Source: an uncultured Prochlorococcus sp. (GTDB lineage Bacteria > Cyanobacteriota > Cyanobacteriia > PCC-6307 > Cyanobiaceae). Taken from it: DNA of 39,322 nucleotides. The translations under genes were made by a program, and so were the position numbers. Under the pieces are notes generated by a model that was not told the origin of the DNA, made no database searches, and saw only the letters and a program-made list of their open reading frames with translations. Below, piece after piece: positions 31,483 through 39,322 of the stretch; the first letter of the stretch is position 1; the number at the start of each line of letters is the position of its first letter. Location: the NCBI GenBank assembly GCA_902518475.1, contig CABYGI010000010.1, positions 1 to 39,322 on the forward strand, given 5' to 3'.

Positions 31483-32412
31483 TTATTTATAATTTCTTTT
31501 TTTATTTAATAAAGTCATACTAGCAATAACTACGCTCCAGCACTGTCCAAAGTATAAAATCACTCCTAATAGCCATACCCATAAAGTAAGTACAAGAAAA
31601 CCTCCAATAAAACCATATGCTTGAAATCTTGCTCCAAGTGAGAGAATACTTTTACTTACTGCTAGATTCAAAGTGGTTAGGCCAATTCCGATGAGAAAAG
31701 ACCCAGGTAATAGTGGTTTCAAAGGAACTTTTCGACTGGGTAAGAGGGCTTGTAATAAAAGAGCCATTAAAGAAAATCCTATTAGTGGTATTGCAAACTG
31801 ACCAACTTGTAATAACGGTAACTTTAATAATAAATCAGAAATAAGATTATTAGATTTTGAAAGATTTTCTAAAACGTTACTTGGGATCATCCTAAGATTT
31901 GCACTAATCTGATCTAGTACCATTAAAAAACCAATAAAGAATACTATTAAAAAGGCTTCAACTCTATTTCTGAGAAACCTCGAAGCTTGCACTCTCCAAG
32001 CAGAATTTACTTTTTTAGAAGGAATTTCGTCTTCCCAAAGCCGATCCGAACCTCTTTGAAGAGATAGATATGCATTTCCTGCTGTAAAAAGCAAAAACAT
32101 AGCCCCTAGAATACCTGCTCCAAAACCTTGATCTATCAAATTAAATAATGTTGTTTCTACTAACTCAACTACTGAAGGAGGTAAAATCTGAGCAGCAATA
32201 GCAATTATTTGTTGATCTAATCCTTCTTGCTTTCCTAGGAACCATGAAGCTATTGAAAGGGAAATTAGAAGAATAGGAAAAAATGATTGAAGTGTGTAGT
32301 ATGCAAACGCAGCGCTTAAATCTACACAATCAGATTTGCTCCATCGCTCACAAGCTCCCCATAAACTTTTCAGTATCCATGTTGAACTTCGCTGCATATT
32401 AATTTTCTTCAA
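31483..32412 (-). CDS. YihY/BrkB (UPF0761) family membrane protein
   Basis: A polytopic inner membrane protein of about six helices; function unsettled in the family (once called RNase BN in error, also 'virulence factor BrkB'). The 309-residue product shows SAAFAYYTLQSFFPILLISL at residues ~28-48, a typical YihY segment, then LFLLFTAGNAYLSLQRGSDRLW, AFLIVFFIGFLMVLDQIS, and a late GFIGGFLVLTLWVWLLGVI followed by LYFGQCWSVV. Length is normal. It lies between the inositol-phosphatase-like gene (72 bp) and the zinc-ribbon gene (11 bp). Confidence 0.9.
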   Translation of the reverse strand: MKKINMQRSSTWILKSLWGACERWSKSDCVDLSAAFAYYTLQSFFPILLISLSIASWFLGKQEGLDQQIIAIAAQILPPSVVELVETTLFNLIDQGFGAGILGAMFLLFTAGNAYLSLQRGSDRLWEDEIPSKKVNSAWRVQASRFLRNRVEAFLIVFFIGFLMVLDQISANLRMIPSNVLENLSKSNNLISDLLLKLPLLQVGQFAIPLIGFSLMALLLQALLPSRKVPLKPLLPGSFLIGIGLTTLNLAVSKSILSLGARFQAYGFIGGFLVLTLWVWLLGVILYFGQCWSVVIASMTLLNKKRNYK

Positions 32413-32484
32413 ATATTTATTTAATTTATTTTTTATTGTATCGGATTAAGAATTTTTTCAAGTAATTATTGATTTATGATTCAA

Positions 32485-33285
32485 CTATTTTTCCAATAAT
32501 AAATTGCCCCATGGCTTTAAAATTTCTGCTTTTTCTATAGATCTGCAAGCAATTAATGGGAAATTAACATCGCTCAAGTTTTCTCCTGAAACAAAATTTA
32601 AAGGATCTGTTTCTAACCACTCTATAGAACAATTGAGTTCTTCTAATAGCAGCCATGCTGCTGCAATATCCCATATCTTAGGGGTTGATTCTATTGCTCC
32701 GAAAGTTTGTCCCATCGCTACACTCGTAAGATTTAAACTCGATACACCTAAGAGTCTGATTTTCCCAGGAAATACTGAGTTTGGGTTTTTTTGTAAAATT
32801 TTTATTGATCTACTACACAAAGAAACGCATTCACTTTGATGATTATTCTGGCTGGGATCAATTTTATGGTTATTTAACCAAACCCCCTTACCTTTAATGG
32901 ATACAAACTTTTTTTTCAATGTAGGAATTATTAAAAAAGAGGATTGCGGTTTGCCATCCACAAACCTTGCTACTGATATAGACCAGTAAGGAATACCTGC
33001 AGCAAAATTTGTTGTTCCATCGAGCGGATCGACCACCCAATAAGCTTTTGAGTTTGGAATCGACTTTTGCCCTTCTTCACTAAGGACTCCCTCACCTGGA
33101 GCTATTGCAGCTAAGCCATCTACGATTGTTTTGTCGCTCCATAAATCACAACTTGTTAATAATGATCCATCTGCTTTATTGCTGGCGCTAATATTTCCAA
33201 AATCTTTAGTTTGACGTTGACTGACCAATTCAAATAAAGAATCTAATTCACGTAGCTGCTTATTAGTTAAATTTGGTAGATTCAT
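32485..33285 (-). CDS. Inositol-monophosphatase-family phosphatase
   Basis: A Mg2+-dependent phosphatase of the IMPase/FBPase/CysQ superfamily. The 266-residue product shows GVLSEEGQ (metal-binding Glu), WVVDPLDGTTNFAAGIPYWS (the D-P-x-D-G-T-x-N motif) and the C-terminal PKIWDIAAAWLLLEE. The substrate could be inositol phosphate, histidinol phosphate or 3'-phosphoadenosine phosphate; this was not settled. The ATG at 33285 (MNLPNLTNK) is preferred over the TTG at 33300, which would overlap the TolC-family gene by 13 bp; with ATG the two genes are separated by 2 bp. Confidence 0.9.
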   Translation of the reverse strand: MNLPNLTNKQLRELDSLFELVSQRQTKDFGNISASNKADGSLLTSCDLWSDKTIVDGLAAIAPGEGVLSEEGQKSIPNSKAYWVVDPLDGTTNFAAGIPYWSISVARFVDGKPQSSFLIIPTLKKKFVSIKGKGVWLNNHKIDPSQNNHQSECVSLCSRSIKILQKNPNSVFPGKIRLLGVSSLNLTSVAMGQTFGAIESTPKIWDIAAAWLLLEELNCSIEWLETDPLNFVSGENLSDVNFPLIACRSIEKAEILKPWGNLLLEK

Positions 33286-33287
33286 TT

Positions 33288-34715
33288 TTATATATTGCAA
33301 ATAGACTCTGTATCTTTAATTTTATTACTATTACTACTCAAACAATTTTTACTTTTATCCATGAAAGTTAATCTTTCTAATTCATCTATATTCAGATTGT
33401 AATTATATATTGCATTAATATTTTTTGATTTCGCATTACTTAATTCACTTTGCCTAACAAGAACATCTTTTAGAGTTGATATTCCGACATCATATCTAAG
33501 TCTGGAAAGCCTTACAGACTCTTTGCTAGATTCAATTTCTTTAAGAGAAGAGATTATTTTTTCTTCATTTAATTTAAGATTTAAATAAGCTTTACTAATG
33601 CTTGTGGTTAAAACATTTTTTAAATTTTCATAAGCATATTTCTCGGATTCTGCATCTGCTATTTTTGATTTGTAGGAGTTCTTATTTTGTCCGCCATCAA
33701 AAATACGCCATGCAAAATTTAGACTTATGGTATTTGTATAATTAGAACCAGATTTTTCAGAGTCGATATTAGTGGATAGAGAGTCACCCTTTGAGAATGT
33801 ACTAGATAATGAATTACTGATATAGATATTTGGCTTATTTTGAGATAAAAAGCTCTCAGCTTGGCTCTTTTTGATTGATTTTTGGAGAATAAGGTTTCTT
33901 AAGGAAAGATTTTTATCCAAACCCTCATTAAGATTCTTATTCAATTTATGATTCCAAAACCCTATAAGATTTTGCTCTTTATTAGTTTCGAAATCTCCCT
34001 TAACATTAAGAATCTCTTTAAGAGAAATTTTATTAATTTCATATTCTATTTTCTTTTCATTAAGTGATTGTTGATCTCGAGATAATTGAGCTTCTGCTTC
34101 AAGAACTTCAAATTTTGTACCAATTCCAGCATCTAGCTTCGCTTTAGCATTTTCTAAACTTGTAATTGATAAATCAAGTGTAAATTTTTTATTCTGAATA
34201 TCTTGATATGACTTTTTGTATTTGTGATATCTGGTTCTTGCTTCTTGAGTTAAATCTTTTTTCTTAATCTCATAATTATTTTCTGCAATTTTATAATTTG
34301 TTTTGGCAATTTTGATTTCAGATCCTCTTAGCGGGGCAATTACATCCCATCTAATATTCAGGGTTGGATTAGCCGCAAATTGTGATGTTTTTAAAGTAGG
34401 TGAATTGCTATTGTACTTTTTACCTGCAACATATTTTGGTAAACCATTGGCTTGAAAATCTAAGGATGGGTATCTTTTAGCTATTTGACTGGAAAGATTA
34501 AATCTTGCAGAGGCTAAGAGGTTTTCTAATGATTTTAATTCTTGATTATTTAATACAAGTTTTTCTATTTCTTGATAATCAACAAAAGTAATATTTGATT
34601 TTTCTTCTAAAACATTATCAATGTAATTTTTTGTTTCGCTCGATAGAACATTAAATGTATTCATACTTAGAGTAAGCGGCAATAATAAAAAAGGATTTAT
34701 TACTCTTCTAAGCAT
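33288..34715 (-). CDS. TolC-family outer membrane efflux protein
   Basis: An outer-membrane/periplasmic channel-tunnel protein for drug efflux or type I secretion. The 475-residue product has an N-terminal signal-like segment (MLRRVINPFLLLPLTLSMNT) and two OEP repeats rich in long coiled-coil helices, e.g. ARFNLSSQIAKRYPSLDFQA, SLENAKAKLDAGIGTKFEVL in the first and RLSRLRYDVGISTLKDVLV in the second; the RxRYDVG-type turn is typical. It ends in a short Cys/Asn tail. It is 25 bp after the radical-SAM gene. No partner pump or adaptor gene is present in the window. Confidence 0.9.
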   Translation of the reverse strand: MLRRVINPFLLLPLTLSMNTFNVLSSETKNYIDNVLEEKSNITFVDYQEIEKLVLNNQELKSLENLLASARFNLSSQIAKRYPSLDFQANGLPKYVAGKKYNSNSPTLKTSQFAANPTLNIRWDVIAPLRGSEIKIAKTNYKIAENNYEIKKKDLTQEARTRYHKYKKSYQDIQNKKFTLDLSITSLENAKAKLDAGIGTKFEVLEAEAQLSRDQQSLNEKKIEYEINKISLKEILNVKGDFETNKEQNLIGFWNHKLNKNLNEGLDKNLSLRNLILQKSIKKSQAESFLSQNKPNIYISNSLSSTFSKGDSLSTNIDSEKSGSNYTNTISLNFAWRIFDGGQNKNSYKSKIADAESEKYAYENLKNVLTTSISKAYLNLKLNEEKIISSLKEIESSKESVRLSRLRYDVGISTLKDVLVRQSELSNAKSKNINAIYNYNLNIDELERLTFMDKSKNCLSSNSNKIKDTESICNI

Positions 34716-34740
34716 GTTTTATAGTATCGAAAATATTCGA

Positions 34741-36120
34741 TTAACCAATCAAAGTATTAATAATATCATTTGAATCATCAAGAACGTGAATTTTAGTATT
34801 TATTTGATTCTCAACTTCTTGAATATTTTTATCATCTAAAAATAAATCAGTATTAATTTTTAACATAATAGATGGTATGTAAACAGCTTCTCCTAAATCC
34901 TTATTTTTCAGCCCGTAAATTAGATCTTCTCCAGTAAGAAGACCTGTAACAACTTGATCTTGACCCCAATAAATACTTGGCAAACCATATAAATTAATTG
35001 TTAATCCATTAATTAAGTTTAATTTCTTAACTGTAGGAATTAGGGCTTCATAAACTAATTTGCCAACAATCCAACTAATTTTTTTTGGCTTTTTTACTTT
35101 TTGGGGTAGGTTTTGTGTTTTCTCTCTTAATACTTCTAGAAAGTTTCTAATAGTCCCAACACCATTAGATTCTTGTGGCATATTTTCGTAGGTTTTGTAA
35201 CTAGGTAAATTTTTACCAGCAATTAAATACCATTCGTCTGCTAGCCAACAAAAACGAGTCCCAAGAGTAATTTGTAGAGAGGCTTGAATTCTTTCAACTT
35301 GTTTAATAGTTTTTTTTGCATATTCTGGGCTGATGGATTTCAATCCATCATTTTCAGGTCTAAATTTTGTAAGTCCTACAGGAACTATTGCGACTGAAAG
35401 TACTGTTTGAGAGTTTTTTTTGTAGAATTGAGCAAGTTCCAAAATTGATTTCTCAAGAATATCCCCGTCATTTATATCTGGACAAACAACAATTTGAGCA
35501 TGTATTTGGATAGAGTTTTTTTCAAACCACGAAATTTGATCAAGTATCACTCTCGCTTTTTTATTTTTTAATAATTTTTCTCTTGTGGCGGGATCAGTAG
35601 CATGAACTGAAATGAAAAGTGGGGATAGTTTTTGCATAGCAATTCTTTCCCAGTCTTCTTTTTTTAAATTCGTGAGAGTTAAATAAGAGCCATATAGGAA
35701 GCTTAATCTATAATCATCATCTTTTATATAAAGGCTTTTTCTTTTGCCGCTTGGCTGTTGATCAATAAAACAAAATGGACATCTATTATTGCATTGCTTG
35801 ATTGAATCAAATAATGCATCTTTAAAATTTATACCTAAATTAACGTCTTCATCTTTTTCAATATTTATATTGTGAATCTCATTATTTTTATCTAAAACTG
35901 ATATATCTAAAATTTCTTCACTAATCAGAATCTGATAATCAATTAAATCTCTTGGTTTTTTCCCATTAATACTAATAATTGAATCACCAGATTCAAATCC
36001 TATCTCTTCAGCAATAGAATTAGCTTCAATACTTTCAATTTCTGCAGGGTTTATTTTATAAGTAATATTAGGAACCAAAAGATCAATGGGATCTTCCGTG
36101 TAATTAATTTCTTTCCACAC
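34741..36120 (-). CDS. Cyanobacterial PDZ / radical-SAM / DUF512 protein (TIGR03279-like)
   Basis: The 459-residue product has an N-terminal PDZ-like domain (ESIEANSIAEEIGFESGDSI, about residues 29-48), a radical-SAM Fe-S motif C-x3-C-x2-C at Cys110, Cys114 and Cys117 (QCNNRCPFCFID), and a C-terminal DUF512-type region (GTRFCWLADEWYLIAG, VGTIRNFLEVLR, DQVVTGLLTGEDLIYGL). The combination matches the putative FeS-containing cyanobacterial oxidoreductase family as I remember it; the reaction is unknown. The start is GTG at 36120, with an in-frame stop just upstream, so a longer start is excluded; a shorter one is possible. Confidence 0.88.
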   Translation of the reverse strand: MWKEINYTEDPIDLLVPNITYKINPAEIESIEANSIAEEIGFESGDSIISINGKKPRDLIDYQILISEEILDISVLDKNNEIHNINIEKDEDVNLGINFKDALFDSIKQCNNRCPFCFIDQQPSGKRKSLYIKDDDYRLSFLYGSYLTLTNLKKEDWERIAMQKLSPLFISVHATDPATREKLLKNKKARVILDQISWFEKNSIQIHAQIVVCPDINDGDILEKSILELAQFYKKNSQTVLSVAIVPVGLTKFRPENDGLKSISPEYAKKTIKQVERIQASLQITLGTRFCWLADEWYLIAGKNLPSYKTYENMPQESNGVGTIRNFLEVLREKTQNLPQKVKKPKKISWIVGKLVYEALIPTVKKLNLINGLTINLYGLPSIYWGQDQVVTGLLTGEDLIYGLKNKDLGEAVYIPSIMLKINTDLFLDDKNIQEVENQINTKIHVLDDSNDIINTLIG

Positions 36121-36166
36121 AATTTAAGGCCAAATACTCTTAATTATATTTATTCTAAACTTATAT

Positions 36167-36280
36167 ATGACTCAAAGTGTATTAAATACTTTTAAAAAAC
36201 TAAATATAGGTGTGAAATTATGGGCCTTTTATTTATTAAAATATGGCATTCGCAGTTTTCTAAAACACGATTTAGATTAA
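36167..36280 (+). CDS. Possible 37-aa peptide in the radical-SAM/DUF3120 gap
   Basis: The 178-bp gap 36121-36298 holds a 37-codon frame, ATG to TAA: a start MTQSVLNTFKKLNIGVKLW, then AFYLLKYGIRSFLKHDLD. It is basic and amphipathic, with many aromatic residues. There is no Shine-Dalgarno sequence, and a frame of this length can arise by chance in such DNA, so it is tentative. Its stop is 18 bp before the DUF3120 start. The rest of the gap shows nothing recognisable. Confidence 0.3.
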   Translation: MTQSVLNTFKKLNIGVKLWAFYLLKYGIRSFLKHDLD

Positions 36281-36298
36281 TTAAAATAACCTTTTTCA

Positions 36299-37066
36299 TT
36301 GAAAGAATTAATTACAAAAAATTTAGAAGTAAAGGATAAATTCAACTATGAATCCCATAAGATAGTTGATTCATATGAAAATAGTTTTTTATCAAATCCA
36401 ATATCTTTAAGATTGTGGTCTTCTTTTTTTGTAATTTTACCTATTTTTGTGCAAGCCCCTTGGGTTAGATTAGAACCAATAAGTGCTCTTTGTTTTACTT
36501 TTGTTATTGTCTTAGTGGCAATTGTTTTGAATCAGAAAGGATCAAATAAGTGGTATATTGTCAGTTCATTATTACTTGGTATATCAGGTAGTTGGCTTGG
36601 TGGATGTTTGTTCTGGGGATGGTTAAGCCCATTTCCTATCCTACACATACCTGTTGAAGCTGTAGTTCTCCCATTAGCTTTAATTGGATTTGGTACTAAT
36701 TGGAAAATAGGTTCAAGTTTTTATATCTCATCTTTATTTGGAACCGCAGTTACCGACATTACAATATTTTTAATCGGAATCATGGATCAATGGAAACAGG
36801 TAATTACAGCAGATTCTGAAAATGCACCCATGATTCTTCAAAAAACTTCAGAGAGTCTTATTCAAATCAAATCATTATCTATTATTGTTTTTATTGCTCT
36901 TATACTTTGGTTTATTTCAAAAGAAATTTTAGATTCTGGCACAATTAATACTACTAGTGGTAAAGCACTATTAGTTTCTGGTTACGTAATTCAAACGACA
37001 TTAATTGTTGATGGTATTTTTATTGTTTTAGCAATTCTGCAACCAACTTTTAGTGGATTGGTTTAA
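36299..37066 (+). CDS. DUF3120 integral membrane protein
   Basis: The 255-residue product is polytopic with about six hydrophobic segments. The N-terminal ~35 residues are polar; then come LWSSFFVILPIFVQAPWVRL, ALCFTFVIVLVAIVLNQ, LLLGISGSWLGGCLFWGWL and HIPVEAVVLPLALIG. This fits DUF3120, a cyanobacteria-restricted family of unknown function. The start given is TTG at 36299; a start further in (before the first helix, around residue 30) is possible, as the first 30 residues look poorly constrained. Its TAA overlaps the nadB ATG by one base (TAATG). Confidence 0.8.
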   Translation: MKELITKNLEVKDKFNYESHKIVDSYENSFLSNPISLRLWSSFFVILPIFVQAPWVRLEPISALCFTFVIVLVAIVLNQKGSNKWYIVSSLLLGISGSWLGGCLFWGWLSPFPILHIPVEAVVLPLALIGFGTNWKIGSSFYISSLFGTAVTDITIFLIGIMDQWKQVITADSENAPMILQKTSESLIQIKSLSIIVFIALILWFISKEILDSGTINTTSGKALLVSGYVIQTTLIVDGIFIVLAILQPTFSGLV

Positions 37067-38733
37067 TGTTAAGGCCTCCATTTTCGCAAGAACCGATACC
37101 AATAAATAATTGGGATGTAATTGTTATAGGCGCTGGAGCTGCTGGCCTTATGACTTGTCTTGAATTACCCTCAAATTTAAGAGTGCTTCTTTTAAATAGA
37201 AATACTAGTAAGGTATCTTCCAGTAGATGGGCTCAAGGTGGAATTGCATCTGTAGTTAGACAAGATGATTCATTTGATCTTCATGCTGAGGATACTTTAA
37301 AAGCAGGTGATGGACTATGTGATTTTAAAGCTGTAGAAATGTTAGTTAAAGAAGCTCCAGGTTGTGTAGAAAGGTTGCAGAATTTAGGGATGATTTTTGA
37401 TCAAAGTTCTGATAAATTAGCTACTACCTTGGAAGCAGCCCATTCACGAAGAAGAGTCTTACATGTTAAAGATCGTACTGGACGAGCATTAGTTGAAGTT
37501 CTAGAAGATCATATTGAGAATCAAAAAAATATTTTTCACTGCAGAGGTGTAAGAGTAACTGAACTTCTCATTGAAAGTAAAGAATGTAGAGGAGTTCAGG
37601 TTCTTGATGGAGCAAATTTATATTGGATTAAATCTAGAGCTGTTGTTTTGGCTACAGGTGGGGGTGGACACTTATTTACTAATACAACAAATCCTGCTCA
37701 ATCCTCCGGTGAAGGGATTGCTCTTGCATGGAAAGCAGGAGCTGCTATAGAAGATTTAGAGTTCGTGCAATTTCATCCAACAGCTTTAAAATTTTATGGC
37801 GCACCTTGTTTCTTAATATCTGAGGCACTTAGAGGGGAAGGAGCGATTTTAGTTGATAAAAATGGTGAAAGTCCAGTTAAAAATCTTGAAAATCGTGATC
37901 TAGCTACCAGAGATCAGGTAAGTAGAGCAATTATCAAGAATATGCATGATAATGATGTAGATCATGTTGGCTTAGATCTTCGGTATATTGACCCAGAAAA
38001 AATTGTAGAGCGCTTCCCCACGATCTTAAGTAGATGTCAGGATTATGGCGTTAACCCTTTAAATGAAGTTATTCCCGTAGCTCCTGCAGCTCATTATTGG
38101 ATGGGAGGAGTTAAAACTGATCTAAATGCATCTTCAACAAGAAAAGGATTATATGCCGTTGGAGAAGTTGCTTCTACAGGTGTGCATGGTGCTAATAGAC
38201 TGGCAAGTAATTCACTGATGGAGTGTCTTGTTTTCGCAAGAAAAATGTCTTCAATTGTTTTGAATGATCTTTCTAAATTTAAAAAATTTGATAGATCATT
38301 TCAAGAGTTTGATATTGAAGATCCTAAAGAAGATCAAATTTCTATAATTGCTGAAAAAATTGATGAACTAAGAAAGCTATGTTGGTTAAATTTAGGGGTA
38401 TCTCGAAATAAGTATAATATGAGTAAATTTTTAAATTACATTCAAAATGATATAGATAAATTAAATAAAAATGATTTACTAAATAGTCTTGAAAAAATAA
38501 AATTTGATCAAAAAATAAAACTTAGTGAACTTAATAGAAGAGCATTAAATCTTTTACTTGATTTAAAGAATAGACAAATAACCACTATAACTTTATTAAA
38601 AGCTTGTCTATTTAGAGAAGAAAGTAGGGGAGGGCATTATAGAGATGATTTCCCTGATAAAGATAAAAATTGGGAATGCCATACTAGACAACAGTTAGAT
38701 CAAAAAATTCAAAAAAGATTCATTAAAAATTGA
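37066..38733 (+). CDS. nadB: L-aspartate oxidase
   Basis: Flavoenzyme oxidising L-aspartate to iminoaspartate, the first step of de novo NAD synthesis. The 555-residue product has the FAD motif VIGAGAAGLMT (residues 20-30), SSRWAQGGIASVV, ETL-like segments including THS-like HSRRRVLHVKDRTGRALVEVL, the loop ATGGGGHLFTNTTNP, EFVQFHPTALKF, EALRGEGAIL, APAAHYWMGGVKTD and GEVASTGVHGANRLASNSL. The C-terminal helical domain ends RGGHYRDDFP, a family mark. Coupled to the DUF3120 gene by a 1-bp overlap. Its 3' end overlaps the VKOR gene by 11 bp on the opposite strand. Confidence 0.96.
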   Translation: MLRPPFSQEPIPINNWDVIVIGAGAAGLMTCLELPSNLRVLLLNRNTSKVSSSRWAQGGIASVVRQDDSFDLHAEDTLKAGDGLCDFKAVEMLVKEAPGCVERLQNLGMIFDQSSDKLATTLEAAHSRRRVLHVKDRTGRALVEVLEDHIENQKNIFHCRGVRVTELLIESKECRGVQVLDGANLYWIKSRAVVLATGGGGHLFTNTTNPAQSSGEGIALAWKAGAAIEDLEFVQFHPTALKFYGAPCFLISEALRGEGAILVDKNGESPVKNLENRDLATRDQVSRAIIKNMHDNDVDHVGLDLRYIDPEKIVERFPTILSRCQDYGVNPLNEVIPVAPAAHYWMGGVKTDLNASSTRKGLYAVGEVASTGVHGANRLASNSLMECLVFARKMSSIVLNDLSKFKKFDRSFQEFDIEDPKEDQISIIAEKIDELRKLCWLNLGVSRNKYNMSKFLNYIQNDIDKLNKNDLLNSLEKIKFDQKIKLSELNRRALNLLLDLKNRQITTITLLKACLFREESRGGHYRDDFPDKDKNWECHTRQQLDQKIQKRFIKN

Positions 38734-39322
38734 GATCACCCTGATAGTCGGTTTTTGTTGCTAATTCATTTAAGTCACGCGTACCACTAATAATTTCTCC
38801 ATTTATTTCCCAAGAAGGAAAACCACTGATTCCTTTTGTTTGGCATAGCTCATACTCATTATCTTTACCATCTTTAGCACACTCAACTACTTTTAATTCT
38901 TTAACTGCTTCCTTACCAAATAGTTGTTTCTGATCGTGGCAATGCGGGCACCAATATGCACTATACATAATAATATTGTTTTCACTTAAAAATTTTGCAA
39001 ACTTTACCTTCTGGGGAGAGCTTGAAGTGGTAATTATTGGTGATACATTTTCAGAGGGGTTTGCAACATCAATTGCATTAGAGGGGTCAACGTTTGTTGA
39101 CCAAATTAGGCCCCCTAGCAGGACACTAATGGCTACAATGAAACCTCTAAAAATCATAGGTTCTCTACTTTCGAACTTTGCTCCAATCATAGAAATTATA
39201 AAGATAGAAAACGATAAAATTGCTGAAAGTATACAAAAAAAGCAATATGCTTGAATCTTAAAAAACATTATATTTATCAATAAAAAGCTAAATGTTGATG
39301 TTGCACAAGAAATTAGAAATAC
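38723..39322 (-). CDS. VKOR-thioredoxin fusion protein, N-terminal part cut by the window end
   Basis: Cyanobacterial vitamin K epoxide reductase homologues oxidise lumenal or periplasmic protein thiols to disulfides, using quinone as acceptor; a fused thioredoxin domain passes on the oxidation. Reading from the window edge inward, the frame stays open past the apparent TTG at 39280 (codons L-I-S-C-A-T-S-T-F-S-F-L precede it), so the gene begins beyond 39322. Visible: the last VKOR helices with the active-site C-x-x-C (AYCFFCILSA), a further helix (FIVAISVLLGGLIW), a linker, and the thioredoxin-like domain with C-x-x-C in YSAYWCPHCHDQ and a FPSWEINGE cis-Pro region. About 199 residues are visible, out of a probable ~300. 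Confidence 0.92.
   Translation of the reverse strand, partial: VFLISCATSTFSFLLINIMFFKIQAYCFFCILSAILSFSIFIISMIGAKFESREPMIFRGFIVAISVLLGGLIWSTNVDPSNAIDVANPSENVSPIITTSSSPQKVKFAKFLSENNIIMYSAYWCPHCHDQKQLFGKEAVKELKVVECAKDGKDNEYELCQTKGISGFPSWEINGEIISGTRDLNELATKTDYQGDLNF

Noticed and set aside
32504..32839. 111-codon plus-strand frame
   Set aside because: Antisense to the inositol-phosphatase-like gene, which has all family motifs.
33286..33300. TTG start for the inositol-phosphatase-like gene
   Set aside because: It would overlap the TolC-family stop; the ATG at 33285 gives a clean 2-bp gap and a normal N-terminus.
38976..39254. 92-codon plus-strand frame at the window end
   Set aside because: Antisense to the VKOR-thioredoxin gene, whose active-site motifs are clear.
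39278..39280. TTG as start of the VKOR gene
   Set aside because: The frame stays open to the window edge and encodes further VKOR-like helix, so the TTG is internal and the gene is truncated by the window.
1..39322. tRNA, rRNA, CRISPR array, insertion sequence or prophage
   Set aside because: I saw no cloverleaf-like GC-rich segment, no repeated spacer pattern, no transposase or integrase motif and no terminal inverted repeats; composition is even throughout.

Overview
The window is a compact, AT-rich, gene-dense stretch of a marine picocyanobacterial chromosome, almost certainly a high-light-adapted Prochlorococcus. The reasons are the very low GC, psbX and ycf66, two high-light-inducible (Hli) genes, the sufBCDS operon, the NDH-2 / SLC13 transporter / KtrB / KtrA block, and many small proteins of picocyanobacterial type. 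Gene order and composition look like core backbone. I see no rRNA, tRNA, insertion sequence, phage gene, CRISPR array or integrase. Assignments come from reading translated motifs and from family knowledge; no search was run.

Layout. 1-2.7 kb: 3' part of accC, a YggT-family membrane protein, psbX and ycf66. 2.7-6.3 kb (minus): def, a HIT hydrolase, a small membrane protein, an SbmA/BacA-like ABC exporter and an Hli protein. 6.3-8.3 kb: an S9 prolyl-oligopeptidase-like hydrolase. 8.3-13.0 kb (minus): sufB-sufC-sufD-sufS, the Fe-S cluster assembly operon. 13.1-18.0 kb (plus): a 117-aa unknown, a DUF4912 protein with a Rho-N/SAP-like N-terminus and a leader, a 56-aa membrane peptide, phosphoglucomutase and a RarA/MgsA-type AAA ATPase. 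18.0-20.5 kb: phosphopantetheinyl transferase, PrxQ, type III pantothenate kinase and PAPS reductase. 20.6-25.8 kb (plus): type II NADH dehydrogenase, a DASS/SLC13 transporter with two TrkA-C domains, KtrB and KtrA. 25.8-31.1 kb: small genes (ribbon-helix-helix regulator, Nif11-like 76-aa protein, 58-aa membrane peptide, twin-CX3C 47-aa peptide, DUF2973, a second Hli) around an ABC-F ATPase and an HtrA protease. 31.1-36.1 kb (minus): zinc-ribbon membrane protein, YihY/BrkB protein, inositol-monophosphatase-like enzyme, TolC-family outer membrane protein and the cyanobacterial PDZ/radical-SAM/DUF512 protein. 36.3-39.3 kb: DUF3120 membrane protein, nadB, and a VKOR-thioredoxin fusion cut by the window end.

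Themes. Several genes serve redox and sulfur biology: Fe-S assembly, PAPS reductase, PrxQ, VKOR, and a possible Na+/sulfate transporter. CoaX and the phosphopantetheinyl transferase join CoA synthesis to carrier-protein activation.

Structural points most worth attention: all ten convergent gene pairs meet with 18 bp or less between them, and five overlap; a nested set of inverted repeats sits between the ribbon-helix-helix gene and its divergent neighbour; that neighbour is preceded by an 11-codon reading frame whose stop overlaps its start; and there are five short reading frames of 36-60 codons, two of them with distinctive sequence features. I found no clearly new multi-gene system. The novel candidates are small proteins and regulatory sites within an otherwise conserved chromosome.
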